DNA from: CAYWKS01 sp964458935
GTDB taxonomy: Bacteria > Planctomycetota > Phycisphaerae > Phycisphaerales > Zrk34
Reading direction: 5' to 3'
Assembly (NCBI GenBank): GCA_964458935.1
Contig: CAYWKS010000036.1
Coordinates: 1-26,752 of the forward strand
DNA: 26,752 nt
Made by a program: the position numbers and the translations under genes. Positions 8,211 to 15,417 of this stretch are shown piece by piece. Position 1 is the first letter of the stretch, and every line of letters starts with the position of its first letter. The notes under the pieces are model-generated. The model did no database searches and had not been told where the DNA came from. It worked only from the letters and a program-made list of their open reading frames with translations.

Positions 8211-9359
8211 CTATTCCGCGATCGCGGCGAATCCCTTCTCCAGGTCGACGATCAGGTCGTCGGGGTGTTCGAGGCCGACGCTGATGCGGATGGTCTGCGG
8301 CGTGATGCCGCTGGCGGCCAGGCCCGCCTCGCCCATCGACGCGTGGCTCATCATCCAGGGCTGCTCGATCAGCGACTCCACGCCGCCCAGCGACTCGGCC
8401 AGGATGAACAGGTCCAGCGCCCCGAAGAACGCGTCCATCTTCTCGGCCGGCGCGTCGAGCTCGAAGGCGAGCATCCCGCCGTAGCCGGTCTGCTGCTGCT
8501 CGATGAGCTGCCGCTGGGGGTGGGTCGCCAGGCCGGTGTAGTAGACGTTGCTGACCCGTTCGTGGGTCTGAAGGAACGACGCGAGCGTGGTCGCGTTGTG
8601 CTGGTGGGCGGCCATCCGCTGCGGCAACGTCTTCACCCCCCGCAGCACAAGGAACGCGTCAAAGGGCGAGCACGGCGTGCCCAGCGCGTTGCAGTAGAAC
8701 TGCAGCCGCTCGGCCAACTCCCGCTCCCGGGCGATGACCGCGCCGCCGACCACGTCGCTGTGGCCGTTGAGGTACTTCGTCGTGGAGTGCAGCACCAGGT
8801 CGCAGCCCAGTTCCAGCGGCCTCTGGTAGATCGGCGAGAGGAAGGTGTTGTCGGCGACGGTCATGAGATCGCGCCGCTTCGCCACCTCGCAGACCGCCGC
8901 GATATCGGTGATGTTCAGCAGGGGATTGCTCGGCGTCTCGATCCAGACCATCCGCGTGTTGTCGCGGATCGCCGCTTCCACGTTCGCCGGGTTGCGCATG
9001 TCGATGAAGCTGAACTGGAGCCCCATGCGCGGCATGACCTCGTTGAACAGCCGATACGTCCCGCCGTAGATGTCGTTGCCGGCGATGATATGGCTGCCGG
9101 TCTCCAGCAGGAACAGCGTGGTGGAGACGGCGGCCATGCCGGTGGCGGTGATGATCGCGTCCACGCCGCCCTCCAGCGCCGCGAGGTTCTGGGCGAGCGC
9201 GGTTCGCGTCGGATTGCCCGACCGCGTGTAGTCGTAGCCCTTGTGCTGGCCGACCCGGTCGAAGTAGAAGGTGCTCGACGGATAGATCGGCGTGGTGACG
9301 CTGTTGAAGGTGCGGTCCTGGTACACGCCGGTGTGGACCGCGGCGGTTTCGGTACGCAT
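8211..9359 (-). CDS. metB: Cystathionine gamma-synthase or gamma/beta-lyase, MetB family
   Basis: This 382-residue PLP enzyme is of standard length for the family. The ATG at 9359 has GGGAG about 10 nt upstream and gives the expected N terminus, TAAVHTG. Motifs are YTRSGNPT at 44-51 (Tyr44 and Arg46 bind the cofactor phosphate of the neighbouring subunit), TATGMAAVSTTL at 71-82, ETPSNPLLNITDI at 141-153, Asp170 in VADNT, and the PLP lysine K195 in HSTTKYLNGHSDVVGG. In transsulfuration this family makes cystathionine from cysteine and O-acylhomoserine, or breaks it down. Sequence reading alone does not separate MetB from lyase members, so the symbol is provisional. It leads the two-gene minus-strand operon and is divergent from metY across 135 bp. 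I see no SAM riboswitch in that interval. Confidence 0.88.
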   Translation of the reverse strand: MRTETAAVHTGVYQDRTFNSVTTPIYPSSTFYFDRVGQHKGYDYTRSGNPTRTALAQNLAALEGGVDAIITATGMAAVSTTLFLLETGSHIIAGNDIYGGTYRLFNEVMPRMGLQFSFIDMRNPANVEAAIRDNTRMVWIETPSNPLLNITDIAAVCEVAKRRDLMTVADNTFLSPIYQRPLELGCDLVLHSTTKYLNGHSDVVGGAVIARERELAERLQFYCNALGTPCSPFDAFLVLRGVKTLPQRMAAHQHNATTLASFLQTHERVSNVYYTGLATHPQRQLIEQQQTGYGGMLAFELDAPAEKMDAFFGALDLFILAESLGGVESLIEQPWMMSHASMGEAGLAASGITPQTIRISVGLEHPDDLIVDLEKGFAAIAE

Positions 9360-9494
9360 GCTATCAGGCTCCCGTAACAGGCAAACACCACAGGATAGCA
9401 CATCCCCGCGGCTGGGCGCCGGGTCGCGGGCTTGTCGGCCGCATGCGCCGGCCATACCCTTGCACGACCCAATGCCTCACAGGAGCCGACGACC

Positions 9495-10805
9495 ATGACC
9501 GACGCCGCCCCCGACGGGCCCGTGATGCAGGGCCTGGGCACCCGCGCCCTGCACGCCGGGCAGAGCCCCGACCCCCACACCCTCAGCCGCGCCCAGCCGA
9601 TCTACCAGACGACCAGCTACGTCTTCCGCGACACCCAGCACGCGGCGGACCTGTTCGCCCTCAAGGAGTTCGGCAACATCTATACGCGGCTGATGAACCC
9701 CACGACCGATGCGTTCGAGCAGCGGATGGCGGCGCTGGACGGCGGGATCGGCGCCCTGGGCGTCAGCTCCGGCCAGCACGCCAGCAGCGTCGCCTGCATG
9801 AACCTCTGCCACGCCGGCGGCCACATCGTCGCCGCCCAGGCCCTCTACGGCGGAACCATCACGCTCTTCGCCCAGACGTTCAAGCGGCTGGGCATCGACG
9901 TCAGTTTCGTCGACATGAACGACCCGAGCCATATCGTGGCGGCGATCAAGCCCAACACCCGCGCGGTCTACTACGAGACGGTCGCCAACCCCCGCAACTG
10001 CGTCTACGACTATCGGCGGATCGCCGACGTGGCCCACGACCACGGCCTGCCGGTGATCTGCGACAACACGACCATGACGCCCATGCTCTTCCGCCCGTTC
10101 GAGCACGGCGCCGACATCGCCGTTTACTCCTGCACCAAGTTCATCGGCGGCCACGGCACGAGCATCGGCGGGTGCATCGTCGACTCGGGCCGCTTCGACT
10201 GGACCGCCGACGCGGCGCGGTGGCCGATGTTCACCGAGCCCGATCCGTCGTACCACGGCGTGGTGTTCCACGAGGCCGTGGGCCCGTTGTGCTACATCAT
10301 CACCTGCCGCACGCACTGGCTGCGTGACCTGGGAGGGGCGATGAGCCCGTTCAACGCCTGGCTGTTCATGCAGGGCCTGGAGACCCTGCACCTGCGGATG
10401 CCCCGGCACTGCGCCAACGCTCAGCGGATCGCCGAGCACCTCAGCGGCCACGACCTGGTCGAATGGGTCAACTACCCGGGCCTGCCCGGCCATCCCGACC
10501 ACGCCAACGCGACCGAGTACCTCACGCACGGCTGCGGGGCGATCCTCGGGTTCGGTGTCAAGGGCGGTCACGCCGCGGCGCGACGCTTTATCGAGGCCTG
10601 CAAGCTCTGCTCGCACTTGGCCAACATCGGCGACGCCAAGACGCTGGTCATCCACCCCGCCTCCACGACGCACAGCCAGCAGACCCCCGAGGAGTTAGCC
10701 GGCGCCGGCGTCACCGACGACTACGTCCGCGTCTCGGCGGGCCTGGAAGACATCGACGACCTGCTGGCCGATCTCGACCAGGCGTTGGCCGCCAGCCGCG
10801 GTTGA
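9495..10805 (+). CDS. metY: O-acetylhomoserine sulfhydrylase (MetY)
   Basis: This encodes 436 residues, typical of MetY and longer than MetB. The enzyme makes homocysteine directly from O-acetylhomoserine and sulfide in the cytoplasm. The ATG at 9495 has AGGAG 10 nt upstream. Motifs are GLGTRALHAGQSPDP at 13-27, PIYQTTSYVF at 35-44, the MetY-style IYTRLMNPTTD at 62-72, the PLP-nitrogen Asp190 in VICDNTT, and the PLP lysine K215 in YSCTKFIGGHGTSIGG, followed by the MetY insertion around the PSYHGVVFHE segment. The C terminus (HPASTTHSQQTPEE, then VRVSAGLEDIDDLLADLDQAL) is complete. The last 30 bases of the gene lie inside a 55-bp stretch repeated across the assembly gap. It is divergent from the metB-like operon, giving the organism both direct sulfhydrylation and transsulfuration. 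Confidence 0.95.
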   Translation: MTDAAPDGPVMQGLGTRALHAGQSPDPHTLSRAQPIYQTTSYVFRDTQHAADLFALKEFGNIYTRLMNPTTDAFEQRMAALDGGIGALGVSSGQHASSVACMNLCHAGGHIVAAQALYGGTITLFAQTFKRLGIDVSFVDMNDPSHIVAAIKPNTRAVYYETVANPRNCVYDYRRIADVAHDHGLPVICDNTTMTPMLFRPFEHGADIAVYSCTKFIGGHGTSIGGCIVDSGRFDWTADAARWPMFTEPDPSYHGVVFHEAVGPLCYIITCRTHWLRDLGGAMSPFNAWLFMQGLETLHLRMPRHCANAQRIAEHLSGHDLVEWVNYPGLPGHPDHANATEYLTHGCGAILGFGVKGGHAAARRFIEACKLCSHLANIGDAKTLVIHPASTTHSQQTPEELAGAGVTDDYVRVSAGLEDIDDLLADLDQALAASRG

Positions 10806-10830
10806 TGCCACTTGTGCCGCAGGCAAAGGC
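10776..10830 (+). repeat. 55-bp direct repeat, left copy, at assembly gap edge
   Basis: The 55 bases from GACCAGGCGTTGG to GCAGGCAAAGGC are identical to 10931-10985, and they abut the N run exactly. The copy covers the last codons and stop of metY. An exact match that ends at the gap on both sides is the mark of two contigs sharing an assembler overlap (55 is a common k-mer size) joined by a default 100-N spacer. It is probably not a biological repeat. Confidence 0.9.
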
Positions 10831-10930
10831 NNNNNNNNNNNNNNNNNNNNNNNNNNNNNNNNNNNNNNNNNNNNNNNNNNNNNNNNNNNNNNNNNNNNNN
10901 NNNNNNNNNNNNNNNNNNNNNNNNNNNNNN
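10831..10930. other. Assembly gap of 100 N
   Basis: The gap is 100 unknown bases, the conventional spacer of unknown size. Because the flanks repeat 55 bp exactly, the true distance is most simply zero with the two copies merged. In that case no sequence is missing and the metY-to-PEP-CTERM interval is about 220 bp. Confidence 0.95.
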
Positions 10931-10985
10931 GACCAGGCGTTGGCCGCCAGCCGCGGTTGATGCCACTTGTGCCGCAGGCAAAGGC
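10931..10985 (+). repeat. 55-bp direct repeat, right copy, at assembly gap edge
   Basis: This is identical to 10776-10830. It carries a duplicate of the metY 3' end (residues DQALAASRG and stop) and should not be annotated as a second gene fragment. Confidence 0.9.
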
Positions 10986-11035
10986 CAACGGCAACGGCAG
11001 CAACCGTTAGTATTTGCTTTTACCAACATAATGCT

Positions 11036-11063
11036 TTGACACATGACTTGTATGTGCTATTTT
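11036..11063 (+). promoter_or_regulatory. Candidate sigma-70-type promoter for the PEP-CTERM gene
   Basis: A perfect -35 box TTGACA (11036-11041) is followed after 16 bp by TATTTT (11058-11063). The stretch around it, 11000-11070, is noticeably AT-richer than the rest of the window. The start codon of the PEP-CTERM gene is about 115 bp downstream. The -10 match is only fair. Planctomycete promoter rules are not well known, so confidence is moderate. Confidence 0.45.
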
Positions 11064-11183
11064 CACTACGTGCGCAGGCAACCTTGACATTGCCCGGGCA
11101 TATCCTCGGAAGAGAGCCGATGAGCCCAGATGTCGTTCCACCGCGGAGCGACAGTGGTTTTAGGCCGTTTGCGAGGGGCTCGT

Positions 11184-12740
11184 ATGTCGCACAGCATTCG
11201 CGCGTGGGTGGTTGCCGTATGCGCTGTCAGCGCTATTCTCACGGGTCATGCACCCGCCGATGCCGCGAGGGACCCCACCATCGCGCCTACGCCAACGGCG
11301 GCGGGCAATTCCGGCACCGCCGGAGCGCCGACGGGGCTTGTTCACACCCGTGTTGGGCTCATCCAGATCGGCGCCAATTTCACCGGCTCCACGCTCGACC
11401 AGAGCGGTTTCATACCACCCGACACGATGGGGGCCGTGGGCCCGAATCACATCATGGAACTGATCAACGGGCGGGCTGCCTTCTACACGAAAGATGGTAC
11501 GTTTCTTTCCGGCAAGTCGTTGAACGCGTTTTGGGAGGACGGCGGCGTCAGTCCCGCCGGTTCGTTCGCCTTCGACCCTCGCGTGTTGTATGACGCAAGT
11601 TCGCAGCGATTCTTCGCTACCGCCGTGGATAACCACAGCGGGGCGAACAACTTCTTGCTGGCCGTCTCCAACTCATCGGACCCCACCGCTGATTGGACGG
11701 CGTTCCAGATCGACTCTGACAGCGATAACGCCGAGTGGGCCGACTTCCCGACGCTCGGCGTTACCGCAGACCGCGTGACGGTTACGGCCTTGATGTTTCC
11801 CACATCCGGCGGCGGAACGAACATCTCGGTGCTGACGATGCCCAAAGCGGACCTGCTCGCCGCGACCCCGACCGTAGCCAACCGGACGCTGTTTGAGAAC
11901 ATCAGCCCCAACGTGACCGGGTTCACACCGCAGCCCGTGGTAGATCCGGATAACGCCGGGTCGCAGAAGTTGTTGTCATCGTTCAACAAGCCGTCGGGTT
12001 TCCTGAAGACCTCGACGATTACCGGAACCGCCGCGTCGCCGTCGCTCAGCACAAGCGGCGGATTCATCAGCGTCACAGGTCGCACCACACCGCCCGATAT
12101 CGACCAGCCGGGCGGGAAGGCCAACATTGATGCGGGCGATAGTCGCTTCGCCGGCAACGTGGTCCAGCAACACATCGCCGGCCGCACGAATCCCAGCCTG
12201 TTCGGCGTCCACGGGGTAAACATCAATAGCCGTGCCGCCATCGAGTGGTACGAGATCGATGCCCTTACCAACGCCGTGCGTCAGAGCGGGACCATCACCG
12301 ACCCATCGCTGGGGTTCAACTTCCCGTCGATCGCCGTCAATGATGCCGGCGACATCGTCATCGGCTTCTCCGGGGGCGATCCCAGCACGTATATCAGCAG
12401 CTACGTGGTGGTCGGCCGGACGGACGGAGGCACCACGACGCTCAGCGATCCGATCGTTGTCAAGGCCGGCGTCGACGACTACCAGCGTCTCGCCGGCAGC
12501 AACCGTTGGGGTGACTACTCGGCGACCGTGCTGGACCCGTCCGATCCCACGGCCAAGACGTTCTGGACCTTCCAGGAGTTCGTTTCGGCCGACGACACAT
12601 GGTCGGTGCAAATCACTGAAGTGATTGTTCCCGAACCGGGCACGGCGAGCCTGGCGGTCGTGGGAGGCCTGTTGGTCATCCTGGTCCGCCGGCGGCGTTC
12701 GCGGCGTGTTGGCGGCGAGGTGCTGGCGCGTCCCAACTAG
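11184..12740 (+). CDS. PEP-CTERM sorted exported protein
   Basis: This encodes 518 residues with an export signal (MSHSIRAWVVAVCAVSAILTG, predicted cleavage after ADA near 28) and a C-terminal PEP-CTERM sorting tail. The tail is VPEPGT at 482-487, a hydrophobic segment of about 15 residues (SLAVVGGLLVILV), then RRRRSRR. In PEP-CTERM/EpsH systems the tail is processed by an exosortase and the protein is passed to the cell surface or matrix. The body has IPPDTMGAVGPNHIMELING at 78-97, a motif of extracellular repeat or propeller proteins, then many Thr/Ser/Gly/Asp-rich strands. No catalytic site is recognised. ATG 11184 is preferred because AGGGG lies just upstream and the signal peptide then starts cleanly; 11130 is an alternative. 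Nine residues after the basic cluster are unusually long for the tail. No exosortase gene is in the window. Confidence 0.88.
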   Translation: MSHSIRAWVVAVCAVSAILTGHAPADAARDPTIAPTPTAAGNSGTAGAPTGLVHTRVGLIQIGANFTGSTLDQSGFIPPDTMGAVGPNHIMELINGRAAFYTKDGTFLSGKSLNAFWEDGGVSPAGSFAFDPRVLYDASSQRFFATAVDNHSGANNFLLAVSNSSDPTADWTAFQIDSDSDNAEWADFPTLGVTADRVTVTALMFPTSGGGTNISVLTMPKADLLAATPTVANRTLFENISPNVTGFTPQPVVDPDNAGSQKLLSSFNKPSGFLKTSTITGTAASPSLSTSGGFISVTGRTTPPDIDQPGGKANIDAGDSRFAGNVVQQHIAGRTNPSLFGVHGVNINSRAAIEWYEIDALTNAVRQSGTITDPSLGFNFPSIAVNDAGDIVIGFSGGDPSTYISSYVVVGRTDGGTTTLSDPIVVKAGVDDYQRLAGSNRWGDYSATVLDPSDPTAKTFWTFQEFVSADDTWSVQITEVIVPEPGTASLAVVGGLLVILVRRRRSRRVGGEVLARPN

Positions 12741-13233
12741 GCTTGCCGCGTGCAGCCAAAGCGGTACAAGGCACGCCGCGGTTGTTGATCGCCGTGACCG
12801 GGTCAATCGCCTCCACGTGGTCGTACGGCACCATACCAATCGACTGCTGACACCGTGGGGCGCGTCCACGCAACCGCGTGGGGTTTGCCTTCTCCCCAGT
12901 CTTATCAGCGAGGGCCGAATATCGAGGGTCAAGCTCTGGCCGTTCCCTCTGCCATACGGTCCCATGCTCGGCGACGCCTCCAAGCTGCTGCTCAGCAGCG
13001 CGGAGCATCGTCTGTCGCAGGTCAGCTTCGGCGGCTGCGCCGACGCCCGGTTCGCCGGATGCTTGTCAGCCCGCGTCGTGGTATCCAGCCTCCCCGATCG
13101 CTACCCGCGATCGCGCGTTGACGCTGGTCAATCCGATGTGCAACGCCAAGATCGCTGAGCGGCGGGTGCTACACGCTGCCTTCTGCGAGAAGCCCCACGG
13201 TTGGCCACCATAGGCGCGGTCAACGATGCGATT
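12741..13233. other. 493-bp convergent intergenic region without a recognised gene
   Basis: The region lies between the 3' ends of the PEP-CTERM gene (plus) and the HDOD-GGDEF gene (minus). Short open frames exist on both strands but none has a good start site or a recognisable product. A small perfect hairpin, CCACGC-AACC-GCGTGG at 12866-12881, is followed by GGTTTGCCTT and might be a weak terminator for the upstream gene. The interval is long for this otherwise compact window and could hold a decayed gene. Confidence 0.5.
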
Positions 13234-14790
13234 TCATTCGCTGTTCAACTCTCCGCGGCTGGCGTCGGGATCACCCTTGAGTTCGTCGGATGGCTCGTAG
13301 TGGACGATGGCGGGCCCGGGCCTGGCGGATTGCTTGGCAGCGTACATCGACTGGTCGGCGAGCTTGATCAGCGCATCGAGGGAGGTGTGTCGGTCGAGCC
13401 GTTCGGCGTGGCACAAGCCCTGCGCGAAGCGTGGCCGCACGGGCTCGGCGTCGTCGGCGACCTTGATCTTGGTGGCGTCGCAGACCTGTTGGACGCGTTG
13501 GGCGATGCTCACCGCCTCGTCGCAGGTCACGTCGGAGATGAGCACGGCGAACTCGTCGCCGCCGAGCCGGCCGATCATGTCCTGCCGGTCGACCGAGCGT
13601 CGGAGCAGCTTGGCCATGCCGCGGAGCAGGCGGTCGCCGGCGTCGTGTCCGAGGTTGTCGTTGACCTGCTTGAACCCGTTCATGTCGATGAACAGCAGGG
13701 CGCAGCCGACGCCGCGGGCGCGGATGTCGGCGAGGCGGCGCTCGCCGAGCAGGAGGAACCCGCGGCGGTTGAGCACGCGGGTGAGGGTGTCGCTGAAGGC
13801 GGCGGTGCGGAGCGTGGTGAAGTCCTGGCGGTGGTTGTCGAAGACCGTCTCCATGTCCGCGATGTTGGTGCTGAGGTGGATCATGGACTGGGTGACCTGC
13901 TCGCAGAGGTCGTGGTAGAGCTGGGCCTTGGGGTCTTGGGATTCGGGTGGCGGCTCGCCGATGAAGGTGCTGACGGCGACCTCGACGGCGACGAGGAAGG
14001 CTTCGGGTGTGTTGAAGCGTTCGTAGAGGAAGCGGGCATGGATGGCGGTGAGCCATTGCAGGCAACCGTCGTGCAGGGGTTCGTCGAGGTGAGGCAGGGC
14101 GGCGGCGGTGACGCGTGGCAGGGCGGTCGCCGTTCGGTCGGCGTCGTGCAGGCCGCGATGGTGGTCCCGCAACTGCTCGACCCAGTGCTCACCGATGTTC
14201 CAATGCTCGAGCAGCGCGACGTTCAGGTCGACGTGGTCGACGCCGAAGCGGTCGCGCTCGCGATGCAGCCAGCGTTTGGGGTGGAGCGGGCGTCGGCACA
14301 GATCGGCGTAGAACTGCGGGTCGATCGTGATCAGGCAGGCCATGGCCAGGTCCTGGAGGAGCGCGGCGGTGAGGGCGGCGTCAGGGTCGCCGCCGTCGAT
14401 GGACTCGGCGACGGTTCGGGCGGCCTCGGCCTTGGCGAGCGAGCAGCGCCAGTGCAGGTCGACCAACTGCCGCGAGGCGCGGTCTTCGCGGTAGAGCAGC
14501 TTGAGGGCGTGGCACATGGCGATGGCTCGGGCGTTCCGCCCGCCGAGCATGACCACCGCGTGTTTGATGGACGTAATGACCTGCCGGGTGGCGAAGGCGG
14601 GGGATCGGAAGACCGCCAGCAGCCGCGCGACCAGCGGCGGGCAGGACTCGATCGCCGAACAGACCAGTTCCAAGTCAGCGGGATCGGCACGAGCCAGCCG
14701 CCACAAGGCATGGACCGCCACGGGTGGTTCGCTGTCGAGCAGCGCCTCGACCTGGGGCGCGAAGCGTCGTCTTGCACGTGTGGCAAGCAT
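13234..14790 (-). CDS. HDOD-GGDEF diguanylate cyclase
   Basis: This 518-residue cytoplasmic signalling protein has an N-terminal HDOD domain at about residues 20-220 (PPLVARLLAVFRSPAF, then SIKHAVVMLGGRNARAIAM at 74-92) and a C-terminal GGDEF domain at about 330-500. Cyclase motifs are intact: DTLTRVLNRRGF at 334-345, FIDMNGFKQVNDNLGHDAGD at 367-386 and RLGGDEFAVL at 408-417. It should make cyclic di-GMP from two GTP. The product-inhibition I-site, normally RxxD ending five residues before GGDEF, reads DRQD at 401-404. The key Arg is therefore absent, which suggests weak feedback inhibition. No transmembrane segment or signal peptide is seen. The ATG at 14790 has GGAGG about 11 nt upstream. 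The gene stands alone, with long non-coding stretches on both sides. Confidence 0.93.
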   Translation of the reverse strand: MLATRARRRFAPQVEALLDSEPPVAVHALWRLARADPADLELVCSAIESCPPLVARLLAVFRSPAFATRQVITSIKHAVVMLGGRNARAIAMCHALKLLYREDRASRQLVDLHWRCSLAKAEAARTVAESIDGGDPDAALTAALLQDLAMACLITIDPQFYADLCRRPLHPKRWLHRERDRFGVDHVDLNVALLEHWNIGEHWVEQLRDHHRGLHDADRTATALPRVTAAALPHLDEPLHDGCLQWLTAIHARFLYERFNTPEAFLVAVEVAVSTFIGEPPPESQDPKAQLYHDLCEQVTQSMIHLSTNIADMETVFDNHRQDFTTLRTAAFSDTLTRVLNRRGFLLLGERRLADIRARGVGCALLFIDMNGFKQVNDNLGHDAGDRLLRGMAKLLRRSVDRQDMIGRLGGDEFAVLISDVTCDEAVSIAQRVQQVCDATKIKVADDAEPVRPRFAQGLCHAERLDRHTSLDALIKLADQSMYAAKQSARPGPAIVHYEPSDELKGDPDASRGELNSE

Positions 14791-15417
14791 TACGTCGCGG
14801 CCTCCATCGAAACTTGGCCGAGGGGCGAGACGGTGGCTGGAGGTATGGATTGCAAGATCGTTCGATCCCCGTCAAGTGCCTCATTGCATACCGGCACCCA
14901 CATAAAGCGGCCCGTGTCAATCATTGTCGTCCGTCCCTGTGGTGTGCTTGAGTCGCTTGGGCCCGAAGCTGCGCCGTTGGACGCGAAACGGAACGACGGG
15001 ACGGTGCGCGTTATTGGGCCGCCTGTCCGCCCCCCGGGTATCCGGGCGGCCGTCGTGAATGTAAGCATATGCACTGCAATGGTTTAGGGTGAGACAACGC
15101 CTCTGTCCGGCCGTGACCGGGCGGTCAGGCCTTTCTGGCGGCGTGGGGCGGCCCGGGACCGCAGCGCACAGCCGCATCGCCACCGTTGGCCGGGTCTGCC
15201 TGGATGGGGGATGCCGTCGCGTTCATCGGTGATGCTCCCCACTTAGGTGCGTCGATCACCCACGCGGCGCGCAGCGGCGTCGCGAGGCGGCGGTCGGGCG
15301 GTTGTAAGTGTCTGGCTGGTCGGGCGATGAAAAAATATGAGTGGGCGGCCGGACCCGGGGTTTGCGGTGGCCGGGCGGTGCGCCGGGTCGCGTCGTCACG
15401 GCGATGCGGCGTGAGGA
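14791..15417. other. 627-bp intergenic region upstream of the GGDEF gene
   Basis: The region lies between the HDOD-GGDEF start and the pgpH stop, both on the minus strand. No gene is convincing. It contains an imperfect hairpin on the plus strand near 15107-15130 (GGCC-G-TGACC, loop GGGC, GGTCA-GGCC) followed by TTTCT, and a six-A run at 15329-15334 that reads as T6 for transcription leaving pgpH. Seven-base arms GACCCGG/CCGGGTC lie before that T-run, so a weak pgpH terminator is possible. I find no cyclic di-GMP riboswitch signature upstream of the GGDEF gene. Confidence 0.5.

Noticed and set aside
9360..9494. Possible SAM riboswitch or other leader RNA between metB and metY
   Set aside because: I looked for SAM-I/SAM-II type core sequences on both strands and saw none. 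The interval is short and GC-rich with no terminator-like stem.
12866..12890. Small hairpin CCACGC-AACC-GCGTGG as terminator of the PEP-CTERM gene
   Set aside because: The stem is only 6 bp, it lies 125 bp after the stop, and the following T-run is broken by GCC.
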